The notes: generated from the sequence alone by a model not told the origin. Counted from the stretch's first letter, positions 35,586-45,846 are shown. The stretch is 49,171 nt of DNA from Bacteroidota bacterium (GCA_020437385.1 JAGQWL010000244.1:1-49171), one strand, 5' to 3'. Numbers and translations are program-made.

Positions 35586-36500
35586 TCAGTGTTCGATTGC
35601 CGCCCGAACGAATCCGTCAGCCTCCGCCAGGAGTCGTTTCGCTGCGGATTTGTCAACGCCGCGAAGGATCATCACCAATGCCGTCTTCACATGCCCATCC
35701 GCTGAAGTGAGAACCGACTCCGCCGTCTCGTAGTCGACCCCGGTGATGGTCATGACAATCCGCTTGGATCGCTCGACGAGCTTCTTGTTCGTCATCTGCA
35801 GGTCCACCATCATGTTCTCGTAGACCTTGCCGAGCCGTATCATCGATGTGGTCGTGAGCATGTTCAGGACGAGCTTCTGTGCAGTTCCGCTTTTCATCCG
35901 CGTCGAACCCATTATCGGCTCCGGTCCCACAAACGGGCAGATCGCAACGTCGACATCAAGATCGAAATGTTCACGCGGATTGCACGTAACAAAAAGTGTC
36001 CGCGCACCCAGCCGTCGCGCGTATGCGACCGCGCCCACAACGTAGGGCGTGCGACGACTGGCGGCGATTCCGCACACGACATCCTTCGTCGTGACGCCCA
36101 GATCACGCAGATCGTTTGCGCCGCGCTCCTCCGAGTCCTCGGCGCCTTCCTGTGACTCGAACATTGCCGCTTTGCCGCCGGCGATCAAACCCTGAACCAT
36201 GTCAGGTGGAGTCCCGAACGTCGGAGGGCACTCTGAAGCATCGACAACGCCAAGCCGCCCGGAAGTCCCTGCGCCAACGTAGATGAGTCGGCCGCCGTTC
36301 TTGAACGCGTCGACCACGATCTCAACAGCCTGCTCGATATACGGAATCTCCGCTCGAACTGCCGGCACGACGAGTTCGTCCTCGGCACTCAGCATATCGA
36401 GTATTTCGCGGGTCGCGGCGAGATCGATCCCGGTCGTACGCGGATTGCGCTGCTCCGTGGTGAGATTCTGCAGCTTTGCGAATAGCTCGTTCTTGCTCAT
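35586..36500 (-). CDS. murQ: N-acetylmuramic acid 6-phosphate etherase
   Basis: This 304-residue protein has the SIS fold with RLIYVGAGTSGRLGVVDASE, PPTFGTPPDMVQGLIAGG, EGAEDSEERGANDL, GIAASRRTPYV and GSTRMKSGTAQKLVLNML. MurQ cleaves the D-lactyl ether of MurNAc 6-phosphate, giving GlcNAc 6-phosphate and lactate in peptidoglycan recycling. It is divergent from recF, with 120 bases between start codons. No murP or muramidase partner is nearby. Confidence 0.97.
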   Translation of the reverse strand: MSKNELFAKLQNLTTEQRNPRTTGIDLAATREILDMLSAEDELVVPAVRAEIPYIEQAVEIVVDAFKNGGRLIYVGAGTSGRLGVVDASECPPTFGTPPDMVQGLIAGGKAAMFESQEGAEDSEERGANDLRDLGVTTKDVVCGIAASRRTPYVVGAVAYARRLGARTLFVTCNPREHFDLDVDVAICPFVGPEPIMGSTRMKSGTAQKLVLNMLTTTSMIRLGKVYENMMVDLQMTNKKLVERSKRIVMTITGVDYETAESVLTSADGHVKTALVMILRGVDKSAAKRLLAEADGFVRAAIEH

Positions 36501-36620
36501 GGTAATCCGGTTGTTGGGACCGGAAGTTACGAGATGGTTCGAGACTTTGGGCGCACGCCTCGAAGCGCAACCGTTCCACGATCAACGGGTTGTACTTTGC
36601 CCGGACGCACAACAGACTAA

Positions 36621-37766
36621 ATGATTCTCCGCCAACTTCGACTCAAGGGTTTCCGTGCACACGAGCACACCCAGCTCTCGCTGGGCGCCGGGATCAATGT
36701 TATTACCGGTCCCAACGGGGCGGGGAAGACCAACCTGCTGGAGGCGATCCACTATCTCTGCCTTTCGAAAAGTTTTCTCACGGCGACGGATCGATACGCT
36801 GTTCGAAAGTCTGCGGACTTTTTCGACATCGAGGCGTCCTTCGAGCCGTCCGACGGGGAAGAGGGTGCCACAGAAGGGACGACGGTCCGCCTCGTCTGCG
36901 TGCCGTCCGAAGGAAAGAAGCTCTTTATAAATGGCGCGCCGCTGGAGCGCATATCTGATATCGTCGGTCGCTATCCAATCGTCATTCATTCGCCCGAAGA
37001 CTACGTTCTATCAAGTGGAGGACCTGATGAGCGGCGGAAATTTCTGAACAACGTCCTCAGTCAGGCGCGTCCATTGTACCTCGCCGATCTTATGAAATAC
37101 CGCCGGACGCTCCGGCAGCGCAACGCACTTCTGGCAAGACGATCTAACCTCGCAACGCTCGACTCGTGGACCGAAGAACTCGTTACGACAGGCGCACGCG
37201 TTATTGATGCGCGCCGGCGATTCGTGTCCGCCTTTTCCGTGTTCCTGCGGAACGCCTATTCCCAGATCGCGGAAGTTGCGGAGGAGCCGACCATCGAATA
37301 CCGGAGCGTGGACAAGGAAGATCCGGGCGAGTCGGTTGATGCGATCGCCGCGTTCATGCGATCGCGACTCGAACGATCCCGGCAAATCGAGATCGAGAGG
37401 GGGCGTACCCTGGTAGGTCCGCATCACGACGAGCTGACGTTCCGACTAGACGGACTCGAAGTTCGCCGATTTGGTTCTCAGGGACAGCATCGAACGTTCG
37501 TCATGGCACTCAAGATCGGGCAATACTTTTATCTGCAGGATCGGCTCGACATGCTCCCGATCATGCTGTTGGATGACGCATTTGCCCACCTCGACGATCG
37601 CCGGACGACGGCTTTTCTGGACCTTCTCGCCTCAGATCGGGTCGGCCAGTCGATTATTACGGCCGCCTCGGACCACTACTTTGAGGGACGCGTTAAAAGC
37701 GAAGATGTCGAGAACCGTTCTTTCAAGGTAGAGAAGGGGGTCGTGAGCGACGTTGCAATCGCGTAA
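36621..37766 (+). CDS. recF: DNA replication and repair protein RecF
   Basis: This 381-residue SMC-like ATPase has Walker A GPNGAGKTN (30-38), the RecF ELLLPLAK-type region HSPEDYVLSSGGPDERRKFL, signature LEVRRFGSQGQHRT and Walker B IMLLDDAFAHLD. RecF, with RecO and RecR, loads RecA at gapped DNA. In many bacteria it follows dnaA-dnaN; here it is separated from the rpmH block by about 20 kb and its neighbours are murQ and an M48 protease. Confidence 0.96.
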   Translation: MILRQLRLKGFRAHEHTQLSLGAGINVITGPNGAGKTNLLEAIHYLCLSKSFLTATDRYAVRKSADFFDIEASFEPSDGEEGATEGTTVRLVCVPSEGKKLFINGAPLERISDIVGRYPIVIHSPEDYVLSSGGPDERRKFLNNVLSQARPLYLADLMKYRRTLRQRNALLARRSNLATLDSWTEELVTTGARVIDARRRFVSAFSVFLRNAYSQIAEVAEEPTIEYRSVDKEDPGESVDAIAAFMRSRLERSRQIEIERGRTLVGPHHDELTFRLDGLEVRRFGSQGQHRTFVMALKIGQYFYLQDRLDMLPIMLLDDAFAHLDDRRTTAFLDLLASDRVGQSIITAASDHYFEGRVKSEDVENRSFKVEKGVVSDVAIA

Positions 37767-37842
37767 CTTCGCTCAATCGAATCAGCGCGATCGCGTCCTC
37801 GGGACGTATTCCTAGTCGAAAATCGGATCAAGCAACAGGACC

Positions 37843-39336
37843 ATGAGAACCCTATCTGCCGCGCGTTTCGCGGCCATCCTGACAGTGCTGCTTCTGTCCG
37901 TCGGAGTATCGGCGTGCGTTGTTCAGCGAAACCCCGTTACGGGAAACAAGCGGGCCTACGGCTACTCCTGGCAGCAGGAACTGCAGATCGGCAAGGAGGC
38001 CGACCCACAGATCATCGCCCAGTACGGGTTGTACGATGATCCGGAACTCGCGGCATACGTCGATCGGATCGGGCAGCAGGTTGTTGCCGAGTCACACCTC
38101 CGTCGTCCGGATACGCCGCAGGAGTTCAAGGAAGCCCAGATCACCTTTCGGGTACTGGATTCGCCAATCGTCAACGCCTTCGCGCTTCCCGGCGGATACG
38201 TTTATGTCACGCGCGGCCTGTTGGCGCATGTCCAGAATGAGGCGCAGCTTGCCGTAGTTCTCGGCCACGAGGTCGGACACGTTGCCGCTCGTCACGGATC
38301 GAAGCAGGCTTTCCAGCAGCAGCTAGGTCAGCTCGGTCTGATCGGGACTGCCATCGGCGGCGAATTGCTTGGGTTGCCAGGTGGAGAGATCCTGAACACG
38401 GGATCGACTGTAGCGGGGCTGTTGTTTCTGCGCTACAGCCGTGACGACGAGCGAGAGTCGGATCGACTGGGCGTGGAGTATGCGGGAATGGCGCACTATC
38501 AGTCTGCCGAAGGCTCGAAGTTTTTCACAACGCTGAAGCGACTAAGTGAGGCATCAGGCGGCTCAATACCCAGCTTCTACTCGACGCACCCCGATCCGGG
38601 CGAGAGGGAGCAGACAATCCTGAAGCTTGCCGCGGATTGGGACAAAACGTTGGACATGACGATCGTTGGTCAAGACGAACACCTCGATAAGATCGACGGA
38701 ATCGTGCTCGGCGATGATCCCCGACAAGGTTACGTCGACGGTAATGTCTTCTACCATCCCGAACTGCGGTTCATGTTTCCCGTGCCGAGGGATTGGCAGC
38801 TGATCAATCAGCCCACGCAGGTAGCGATGGTCAACAAGGACCAGTCGGCCGTCATGGTGATGACGATTGCGCAGGGATCGAGCAGCGCCCGCGACGCCGC
38901 GACCAAGTTCGCGCAACAGGAGGGACTCACCGTTGTCGATCAGGGACAGAGCTCGGGAGGGTACCTCCCTGCCTGGGTCGTTGTCGTCGACGCGCCGCAG
39001 CAGGATGGTTCGGTCATCCGCGCGGTCGCGCATTTCGTCGACTACGGTGGCAACGTCTACCAGTTTGTCGGCTACTCGTCGCAGGCTGCATTTCAGCAGT
39101 ATTCGTCAGTGTTTGCCTCGACCATGCAGGGCTTCAACCGGCTCGCCGATCAGAGTCGAATCAACGTCCAGCCGAACAGGCTCAAGATCGTCAAGGCGAA
39201 TCACAACGGCTCTTTCGCTTCGATGCTGCCCAATCAGCTTCCAAAGCCCGTGACGCAGGACGAGTTGGCAATCTTAAACCAGGTCACCCTGAACGAGGAC
39301 GTTTCGGCCGGCACACCGCTGAAGTTGGTTCAGTAG
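37843..39336 (+). CDS. M48-family metalloprotease lipoprotein (BepA/LoiP-like)
   Basis: The 497-residue protein has a signal ending in LLLSVGVSAC, so it is probably an outer-membrane lipoprotein. The protease domain carries HEVGHVAARHG (H142, E143, H146) and RYSRDDERESDRLG with the third zinc ligand, plus YSTHPDPGER. A C-terminal domain of about 200 residues resembles the ligand-binding or PrsW-like region of BepA relatives. Members degrade or mature outer-membrane proteins. A 76-base gap separates it from recF. The 3' end nearly abuts the convergent methyltransferase gene. Confidence 0.88.
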   Translation: MRTLSAARFAAILTVLLLSVGVSACVVQRNPVTGNKRAYGYSWQQELQIGKEADPQIIAQYGLYDDPELAAYVDRIGQQVVAESHLRRPDTPQEFKEAQITFRVLDSPIVNAFALPGGYVYVTRGLLAHVQNEAQLAVVLGHEVGHVAARHGSKQAFQQQLGQLGLIGTAIGGELLGLPGGEILNTGSTVAGLLFLRYSRDDERESDRLGVEYAGMAHYQSAEGSKFFTTLKRLSEASGGSIPSFYSTHPDPGEREQTILKLAADWDKTLDMTIVGQDEHLDKIDGIVLGDDPRQGYVDGNVFYHPELRFMFPVPRDWQLINQPTQVAMVNKDQSAVMVMTIAQGSSSARDAATKFAQQEGLTVVDQGQSSGGYLPAWVVVVDAPQQDGSVIRAVAHFVDYGGNVYQFVGYSSQAAFQQYSSVFASTMQGFNRLADQSRINVQPNRLKIVKANHNGSFASMLPNQLPKPVTQDELAILNQVTLNEDVSAGTPLKLVQ

Positions 39337-39339
39337 CAC

Positions 39340-39945
39340 TCAAGCCAGCCGGCAAACGGCAGTCTGATAGTAGTGCAGCGTCGTGAAGGTGGCGTTCGGA
39401 CAAATTCCGGAGACAAAACGCTTCCACGCGTCGTGCCGCCAGAACTGCACATGCTCGGGATCAGGTGAGATGCGAAGCGCGCGCGCGATGTCATTGAAGA
39501 ATTTGAAGTAGGGCTCCAGCGGCACGGTCAGGACCAACCCGACCTTCGCCACGCGCATCATTTCGCGAATCGCGGATGCCGGATCGTGAAGGTGCTCAAG
39601 GACCTCACTACAGAGCACGACATCAATCGCGTTGTCTGCGAAGCGGAGGTCGAAGATGTCCCCTGTCTCGAACACGGCTGCGTCGCCGAACTCAGATCTC
39701 GCAAACGTGATCGCCCCCTCGGACGCGTCGACGCCGCTGATCGCGACACCCGGCATCCGCGAGTGGAGGTTCGCGGCAAGAAAGCCTTCGCCGCAGCCGA
39801 CATCAAGCAGACTCGACGGGTTCAGTCCGGAGACGAGCCCCGCCACATGGTCGTGAAACGTCTCCATGTGCCACCGGTAGAGTTTGTTACCGGTGGTGTA
39901 CTTGTTCAGATTGGCGGATCGGTGCTGTTCGGCGGACACTGCCAC
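39340..39945 (-). CDS. Class I SAM-dependent methyltransferase
   Basis: This 201-residue protein has motif I LLDVGCGEGFLA (47-57 region), VSGVDASEGAI, and DVVLCSEVLEHLHDPASAI, a UbiE/Methyltransf_11 layout. The substrate is unknown; the VLCSEVLEHL and TVPLEPYFKFFND segments resemble methyltransferases of lipid or glycan genes. It shares the minus strand with the MaoC gene, 14 bases apart, so the two are likely co-transcribed. Confidence 0.82.
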   Translation of the reverse strand: MAVSAEQHRSANLNKYTTGNKLYRWHMETFHDHVAGLVSGLNPSSLLDVGCGEGFLAANLHSRMPGVAISGVDASEGAITFARSEFGDAAVFETGDIFDLRFADNAIDVVLCSEVLEHLHDPASAIREMMRVAKVGLVLTVPLEPYFKFFNDIARALRISPDPEHVQFWRHDAWKRFVSGICPNATFTTLHYYQTAVCRLA

Positions 39946-39959
39946 GATAATCGGCCCGG

Positions 39960-40418
39960 TCAGACCGTAACGGAGTTATCCGAGCTGTCGCTCACGGGCT
40001 CTGACTCCTCTCCCGAAGGCGGAATGAGGGTGGCTTCGCCGCCCAGCGCCATCTTCCCCCCGCAGTACACGTACACCTTTCCCCGGATGTGCTTCATGCG
40101 CTCGATCTTCTCGGAGACCTTCACTTCCACGGTGATTTCGGAGCCAACCGGGACAGGTCGGAGAAAACGCGCGGATATCGAGACCGCCACACTTCCGTGC
40201 CCGGGGAAGTCTCTCCCAAGCACCTTGGAGATGATGCCGAGTAGCAGGACACCGTGCACGATCGGCTTTCCGAATCGTGTGGTGGCGGCGAACTCTTCGT
40301 CAACGTGTATCGGGTTGTCGTCGCCAGTCAAGTCCGCAAACAGGCGAACGTCCTCAGCGGAGATGGTTCGCTTGACGGAATAGGAATCCCCAACCTGGAG
40401 CGAGTCGTAAGTATTCAT
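39960..40418 (-). CDS. MaoC-family dehydratase ((R)-specific enoyl-CoA hydratase-like)
   Basis: This 152-residue hot-dog protein has catalytic dyad D33 and H38 in LTGDDNPIHVDEEFA and ends with IRGKVYVYCGGKMALGGEA. Relatives hydrate enoyl-CoA to (R)-3-hydroxyacyl-CoA. It is divergent from the MMPL gene and in line with the methyltransferase. Whether it serves fatty acid breakdown or polyester/lipid synthesis cannot be told. Confidence 0.88.
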   Translation of the reverse strand: MNTYDSLQVGDSYSVKRTISAEDVRLFADLTGDDNPIHVDEEFAATTRFGKPIVHGVLLLGIISKVLGRDFPGHGSVAVSISARFLRPVPVGSEITVEVKVSEKIERMKHIRGKVYVYCGGKMALGGEATLIPPSGEESEPVSDSSDNSVTV

Positions 40419-40708
40419 GGCAATATCGGTACGCGGTATCGGATGCGCGACAGGAGGGACGCGACGTGGCGCGACAGTGTCGCTGCTCGGAGTTCTACTG
40501 TTGTGACACGGAGGATGAACCCGACGCGTAGAATCGGGGTGAACGGAACATCAGCAGGGGCGCACTGTTCGGCTACGTGCCGGAACGACAGTGGCGCTTC
40601 CATGGTTGGAAATCGGTCATAACCGCTCCCGGCAAGAGGAAAGGTAAGCAAATCGGCCGACTTCGTCAGTCACCGCGAACAGGCCATCCGCGACATTCCA
40701 CCATCCCG

Positions 40709-43219
40709 ATGCACCGCTTTTTCGAGGCACTACGGCCGTTCATCCGTTTTGTGACACGCGTCCCACTCCTGATCGTGGTTGTCGCGGCTGTCATGACCTT
40801 CGTCAGCGTTGAGTCCGCCCTCAATCTGCGCATCGATCCGGACTTCTCGAATCTGATTCCATCGGACTACAAGAGTGTTCAGGCGATCGAGCGGCTTCGC
40901 GAGCACGTTGGTGCGGAGAGCGAAGCGGCCGTTGCCATTGAGAGTCCGTCTGTCGCGGCAAACAAGGCATTCGCAGAGGCGCTGATACCACTGGCGATGG
41001 CGGCGAGAACGGAATCCGGAGAGCCGTTCTTTACGCGCGTCGACTATCGAAAGGACGTGACCTTCCTCAAGAACAACGCGCTCTATTTCGCCACGCCCGC
41101 GGAGCTCGACGAGCTGGAAACATATCTGGACGACAAAAAGGAGCAGGCCGTCCTGGAGGCGAATCCCTTCTACTTCGATCTGGACGATGAGGATGAGGCA
41201 GACTCCACGGATGTGGATGAGGCCGCCCGCATGAACGATGTCTACAATCGCCTCATCGAAAAGGAGTATCCGATTTCGGATGATTCGACCACGCTTGTGT
41301 TGCGGTTGTACCCGGCCGGATCGCAGACAAATATTGGTTACATAGCTGCCCTGTACGACAAGCTGCAGGAACTTGTCGACCAGCTCGATCCGAAGTCGTA
41401 CAACCCGCAAATGAAGGTGACGCTTGCCGGCCGCCTCCAGCGGACGCTCGTTGAGATCCGCGCGATTACCGATGATGTGTTTTCGTCGTTCGGGCTCGGC
41501 GTTCTCACGGTCATTCTGATTGTTGTCGCCTACTTCACGTACAAGGCGGCGAAGGCGCGGTCGCAGGACGGCTGGAGTGTTGGTCGGATTGTTCGACTGG
41601 TGCTCCGCATCCCGGCCATCGCGGCGCTGATTTCAATTCCGCTGTTGATGAGTCTGGCGTGGACGTTCGGCCTGACATATCTGTTGTTCGACACGCTCAA
41701 CATCATGACGGCCACCCTCGGGCTCGTGCTGTTTGGACTGGGCATCGACTACGGAATCCACTTCTACGCACGCTATTCGGAAGAGCGCGGCCTCGGCCGA
41801 AGTGTGGCTGAAGCGATCGAACACACGTTCATCAGCACGGGTCAGGCCGTTACCGTTGGCGCGCTGACGACGGCGCTCGCGCTGTTTTCACTGCTGCTTG
41901 CGGACTTCAAGGGCTTCAGCGAGTTTGGAGCGATCGCCGGTATTGGAGTTCTGTTTGCGCTGATCGCAATGGTTGTTGTTCTGCCGGCGCTCTTGGTGCT
42001 GTTCGAAAAGTACCATCTGCTGAATCTCGATCCGGGTGGAGGGTTCGAGCTTCCTGAATCGAAGTACGCCTACTATCCCGGTGCACGGCCCGTCGTTCTT
42101 GTGAGTGTTGCTGTTGTTATCGCATCGCTCTTCACGCTTCCGCCGCGGTTCGAGTATGATTTTGGAAAGCTGGAGCCGGAGTACAAGGAGTACAACGCAA
42201 GACGCGATATTGTGTCGCGCGTGTATTCATCCGGCGGCAGGCGAAATCCAGCTTACGTCGTGCTCGACAATCGAGAGGACGCAAAGCTCGTAACGGATGC
42301 TGTCCGCAAGCTGATTGCCGCCGATTCGGCTTCGACTGTCCGCGAGGTCGAGAGCCTGCAGGAGCGCTTTCCGATCACCAAGTCTGAGCAGGACGCAAAG
42401 CTTGCACAGATCGCGCGTATTCGCGAGTTGGTTTCGGATCCTGCTATCGAAGCGGACACGACGCTGGGGCCCGAAATCGACAAGCTGAGGCGCGCAGCCG
42501 GCACTCGTACGGCGATCCCGGAAAGCAGGGTACCCGAATCGCTGAAGAAGCAGTTCGAGTCGAAGGACGGAAGCATCGGCAACTTCGTGATGATCTACCC
42601 GGCCGTCGGCCTTTCAGACGGACGCAACTCGATTGCCTTTTCGGATGAGATCGGGGCGATTCATACGGACGACGGACGCGTCTTCTACGCGGGATCGACG
42701 TCTCTCGTCGCGGCGGACATGCTTCGATTGATGCGCGAGGAAGCACCCTACATGGTGCTGTTTACTTTTGTTGTTGTTGCCTTACTGATGTGGGTGAATT
42801 TCGGTTCGATCCGTTGGGCGGGGCTCGCACTGATGCCACTTGTCGTTGGCGTCATGTGGATGCTGCTCCTGATGGGAATCTTTGATCTGAAGCTGAATTT
42901 CTACAACCTGATTGTGTTGCCCGCGGTCCTCGGCATCGGCAATGATGCCGGCGTTCACCTCGTTCATCGCTACAGAGAGGAGGGGCCGGGATCTATCATG
43001 CACGTTCTGCGGTCCACCGGCGAGCACATCACTATCGGTGCACTGACGACGATGGTCGGGTTTGCAGGTCCGCTGCTCAGCTTTCACCCCGGTCTGCGGT
43101 CGATCGGAATTCTGGCGGTCATCGGGATTGGCACGACGCTCCTCGCCGCGTTAACATTTCTGCCGGCCCTGATGCAGTGGATGGAGAGTCGCCAGCACGC
43201 GCCGTCAGACGCGAAGTGA
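40709..43219 (+). CDS. MMPL/RND-superfamily exporter
   Basis: The 836-residue protein begins at ATG 40709 with a membrane helix, then a periplasmic loop (LRIDPDFSNLIPSDYKSVQAI). Two bundles of five helices carry the sterol-sensing-like GLGIDYGIHFYARYSEERG and GIGNDAGVHLVHRYREEG motifs. The second loop (about 500-690) is periplasmic. This is the HpnN/MmpL type, which moves hopanoids or other lipids with proton-motive force. The alternative GTG at 40577 adds 44 residues without conservation. Divergent from MaoC with a 290-base gap. Two GT4 genes follow on the opposite strand. Confidence 0.88.
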   Translation: MHRFFEALRPFIRFVTRVPLLIVVVAAVMTFVSVESALNLRIDPDFSNLIPSDYKSVQAIERLREHVGAESEAAVAIESPSVAANKAFAEALIPLAMAARTESGEPFFTRVDYRKDVTFLKNNALYFATPAELDELETYLDDKKEQAVLEANPFYFDLDDEDEADSTDVDEAARMNDVYNRLIEKEYPISDDSTTLVLRLYPAGSQTNIGYIAALYDKLQELVDQLDPKSYNPQMKVTLAGRLQRTLVEIRAITDDVFSSFGLGVLTVILIVVAYFTYKAAKARSQDGWSVGRIVRLVLRIPAIAALISIPLLMSLAWTFGLTYLLFDTLNIMTATLGLVLFGLGIDYGIHFYARYSEERGLGRSVAEAIEHTFISTGQAVTVGALTTALALFSLLLADFKGFSEFGAIAGIGVLFALIAMVVVLPALLVLFEKYHLLNLDPGGGFELPESKYAYYPGARPVVLVSVAVVIASLFTLPPRFEYDFGKLEPEYKEYNARRDIVSRVYSSGGRRNPAYVVLDNREDAKLVTDAVRKLIAADSASTVREVESLQERFPITKSEQDAKLAQIARIRELVSDPAIEADTTLGPEIDKLRRAAGTRTAIPESRVPESLKKQFESKDGSIGNFVMIYPAVGLSDGRNSIAFSDEIGAIHTDDGRVFYAGSTSLVAADMLRLMREEAPYMVLFTFVVVALLMWVNFGSIRWAGLALMPLVVGVMWMLLLMGIFDLKLNFYNLIVLPAVLGIGNDAGVHLVHRYREEGPGSIMHVLRSTGEHITIGALTTMVGFAGPLLSFHPGLRSIGILAVIGIGTTLLAALTFLPALMQWMESRQHAPSDAK

Positions 43220-44347
43220 TTCGATATAGCGGTCGGCCACGGACGCCCACGCGAAGTTGCGCGAGGTGTACTCGCGTGCCGATCGTGACAGGTCCGTAAG
43301 CCGGGCCCGATCTGAATCGAAGGCTGCAATTGCCTCTCGAAACGCCGCCGCGTTTCCGGATTCGACCAGAACACCGTTCTGTCCGTCGGCGACGACATCG
43401 AGGATGCCTTCGATCCCGGCTGCGACGGCAGGCATTCCGTTTAATGCGGCCTCCAGCAGCACGACGCCGAAACCCTCCATGTCACCCGGGACGCGGATGT
43501 TCGGCATGACGAAAAGGTCGGCCCCGCGGTAGAGCGCCGCAAGCAGCTCGTCCGATACGCGACCGAGGAGGTGTACGCGATCCTGAAGCCCGTGCCTCGA
43601 AATCACCGAACGAATTTCTTCGTCTTCGGGGCCTTCTCCGGCCAGCCAGTAGCTGACGTGCTCGGGAAGCGTCGGCAGGACGTTGTCGATAAACCAGACG
43701 AAGCCCTTTCGCTTGACGTGTCTGCCGACACTGGCGAGCAGCAGCGAGCGCTCCGACTGCAGCGAGGCCGTATCGACGCCGGCCGCCGCGGCAATCTGCG
43801 CAAGCGTCGAACGATCGCGGCCGGTCGGGCCGTCATTCGCGAACCGAGCCATCGAAATTCCGTTGGGTACCACGCGTGCCTTTTCCGGATTGAGCCCGCG
43901 TTCGATGCACGCATCGCGTGTGGCACGGGAAATCGGAAAGACCGTGTCGAGGGCACCGAAGACGCGTGGAACGAACCACTGGTACGCAGCGGCCGGCGTC
44001 GTCACATCCAGCCCGTGAACAATCGATGCCGACCGGATTCCGGCCCGATTCAGCTTCTTGCGCAGGGGCACGGAGAGCGAGGCGGTCACCATTGAGGAAA
44101 ACAGCACAGCGTCTGCGCCGTCGTGCCTGGCGATTCGGCCCACACTTCTGTAGACCCGAAAAAGGAACGGGACCACACGCCGATGGGTCTCGGCCCAGGA
44201 ACTGCGCAGGACGATCGGTATCAGCTCGATGTCGTCGCGTTGCCGTAGCGCGTCGAAGAGATCCTGGGCAACGCGCTGCATGCCGCCGATGTTACTTGAC
44301 GGATTGTCGGCGGGCGGAAGCGAGTGTGAAACGAAGATGAGGCGCAC
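43205..44347 (-). CDS. Glycosyltransferase family 4
   Basis: The 380-residue GT-B protein starts at GTG 44347 (VRLIFVSHSLPPADN); the longer 44500 frame has no conserved N-terminal sequence and overlaps the upstream GT gene. It has VVPNGISMARF, ASVGRHVKRKG and the E-x7-E signature in VPGDMEGFGVVLLEAALNGM. It converges with the MMPL gene, overlapping by 15 bases. It sits 29 bases after another GT4 gene, so the two probably act in sequence on one glycolipid or polysaccharide. Confidence 0.85.
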   Translation of the reverse strand: MRLIFVSHSLPPADNPSSNIGGMQRVAQDLFDALRQRDDIELIPIVLRSSWAETHRRVVPFLFRVYRSVGRIARHDGADAVLFSSMVTASLSVPLRKKLNRAGIRSASIVHGLDVTTPAAAYQWFVPRVFGALDTVFPISRATRDACIERGLNPEKARVVPNGISMARFANDGPTGRDRSTLAQIAAAAGVDTASLQSERSLLLASVGRHVKRKGFVWFIDNVLPTLPEHVSYWLAGEGPEDEEIRSVISRHGLQDRVHLLGRVSDELLAALYRGADLFVMPNIRVPGDMEGFGVVLLEAALNGMPAVAAGIEGILDVVADGQNGVLVESGNAAAFREAIAAFDSDRARLTDLSRSAREYTSRNFAWASVADRYIESLRV

Positions 44348-44376
44348 GGTCGATTCCTGTAGGGTGCGCGAGACGG

Positions 44377-45567
44377 CTATGCCGGGGACCCGACGCGGGG
44401 ACGGACGGCGACACTTTTTCGATGGGCCGGGCGCGTGGCGCGTGAACCCTTCTGGATATCGCGATAGTAACAGAGCATCCGGTTCAGAACCGAATCCCAC
44501 GCGTACTGGCGGGCGCGTTCGGCGGCAGCGTGACTCATCGTGCTCCGCAGCTTGGGGTCTACGATCAGACGGTGAACAGATTCGAAGAAGGTGTCAACAT
44601 CAGTTGGCGGAGCCAGATACCCCGTCACGCCAGATTCAACGAGTGCGTTCGAACCGGTCGCATCCGCGCAAACTGTCGGAACACCGGACGCCATCGCCTC
44701 CAGTGTCACATTGCCGAATGTCTCGGTCTGGCTAGGAAAGAGGAACACGTCGGACGAAGCATAGGCGCGCGCGAGCGACTCATCCGCCAGGTAACCAGTG
44801 AAGATCGCATTTGGAAGCTGTTGCTCGAGATCTGTGCGGGCCGGACCGTCGCCGACGACCATCGTCCGATGCGCAACGCCCATTTGCTCAAGCCGCTGCA
44901 CCACATCAACAAACACCGAAAGACCTTTTTCCCACACGAGGCGACTGACGAGCGAAACAACAACTTCGTCATCGTTCACGCCGAGCTGCTTGCGCCAGTC
45001 GAGCGACCGCATCGCAGGATTGAAGCGGCTCGTATCGACGCCGCGCGGCCAGTAAAGGAGTCTGTCGCTGATGCCGTGGTTGCGAAGCACGTCGGCCATC
45101 GACGGCGACGGCACGTAGATGTGTTCGCAGTGACCATAAAACCAGCGCAGGTAGGACCACAGTGTTCCCTCGAACGCGGTCAGGTGGTAGTACTTCAGGT
45201 AAGAGCTGAAGTGTGTATGGTACGAGGAGACAATCGGTATGTCGTGTTTGCGACCATACGCCAGCGCTGCTCGACCGAGAAGGTCGGGCGTTGCGATGTG
45301 CAGGATTGTCGGTTCGAAGCTGGCGAGTTTCTGGCGGGCCGACCGGGACAGGCCCAGAGAGAACCGATACTCCGGTCGTCTCGGAACGGAGATTGACGAG
45401 ACAGCGGCCAGCGTGCCATGATGCTGGATCGGCGGGTCGTCGACCGTCGGCGCGAAAACCATCACGTTCACGCCGTGGCGTTCGAGAAATTCGACGAGCC
45501 GGTTGAGCGTGAGCGAGACGCCGTCGGCGATATGGTTGTATGCACCCGTGAAGAGCGCGACACGCAT
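44377..45567 (-). CDS. Glycosyltransferase family 4 (GPI/DGDG-type)
   Basis: The 396-residue GT-B protein starts at ATG 45567 (MRVALFTGAYNHIADGVS), with ATG 45645 as a longer option. Motifs are SSYHTHFSSYLKYY, YWPRGVDTSRFNP, VSRLVWEKGL, and the E-x7-E signature SQTETFGNVTLEAMASGVP. This matches the SqdX/MgtA-like branch that adds hexoses or mannose to lipid acceptors. It pairs with the downstream GT4. The acceptor is not identifiable. Confidence 0.85.
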   Translation of the reverse strand: MRVALFTGAYNHIADGVSLTLNRLVEFLERHGVNVMVFAPTVDDPPIQHHGTLAAVSSISVPRRPEYRFSLGLSRSARQKLASFEPTILHIATPDLLGRAALAYGRKHDIPIVSSYHTHFSSYLKYYHLTAFEGTLWSYLRWFYGHCEHIYVPSPSMADVLRNHGISDRLLYWPRGVDTSRFNPAMRSLDWRKQLGVNDDEVVVSLVSRLVWEKGLSVFVDVVQRLEQMGVAHRTMVVGDGPARTDLEQQLPNAIFTGYLADESLARAYASSDVFLFPSQTETFGNVTLEAMASGVPTVCADATGSNALVESGVTGYLAPPTDVDTFFESVHRLIVDPKLRSTMSHAAAERARQYAWDSVLNRMLCYYRDIQKGSRATRPAHRKSVAVRPRVGSPA

Positions 45568-45846
45568 CTGCGAGTCGTGAACCTCTTCGCGACCTTCTTC
45601 CGTGGGGTCGAGCCTCACTTCGTCGCCTGTTACGGTTGAATACATACCTTCGACAAATTGATGTCGTCTGCCGGGCACTGCCGGTTACTACAACGAACAG
45701 ATCGAATCGTTCGATCCGGACAGCCGGACGGCCCTGGAAGGATTCCGGAATTCAGTGTCTACCGAAGGGGCTTCGTTACGCGGAGGCGGCTGGTGGAACG
45801 GAGAAGATACCAAAAAACCGTCTCCAACGAACTCGAAGGCCTAAAA

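Noticed and set aside
45798..45823. Hairpin GGAGA...TCTCC as terminator of the uvrA unit
   Set aside because: Only five paired bases with a long loop; too weak to call.
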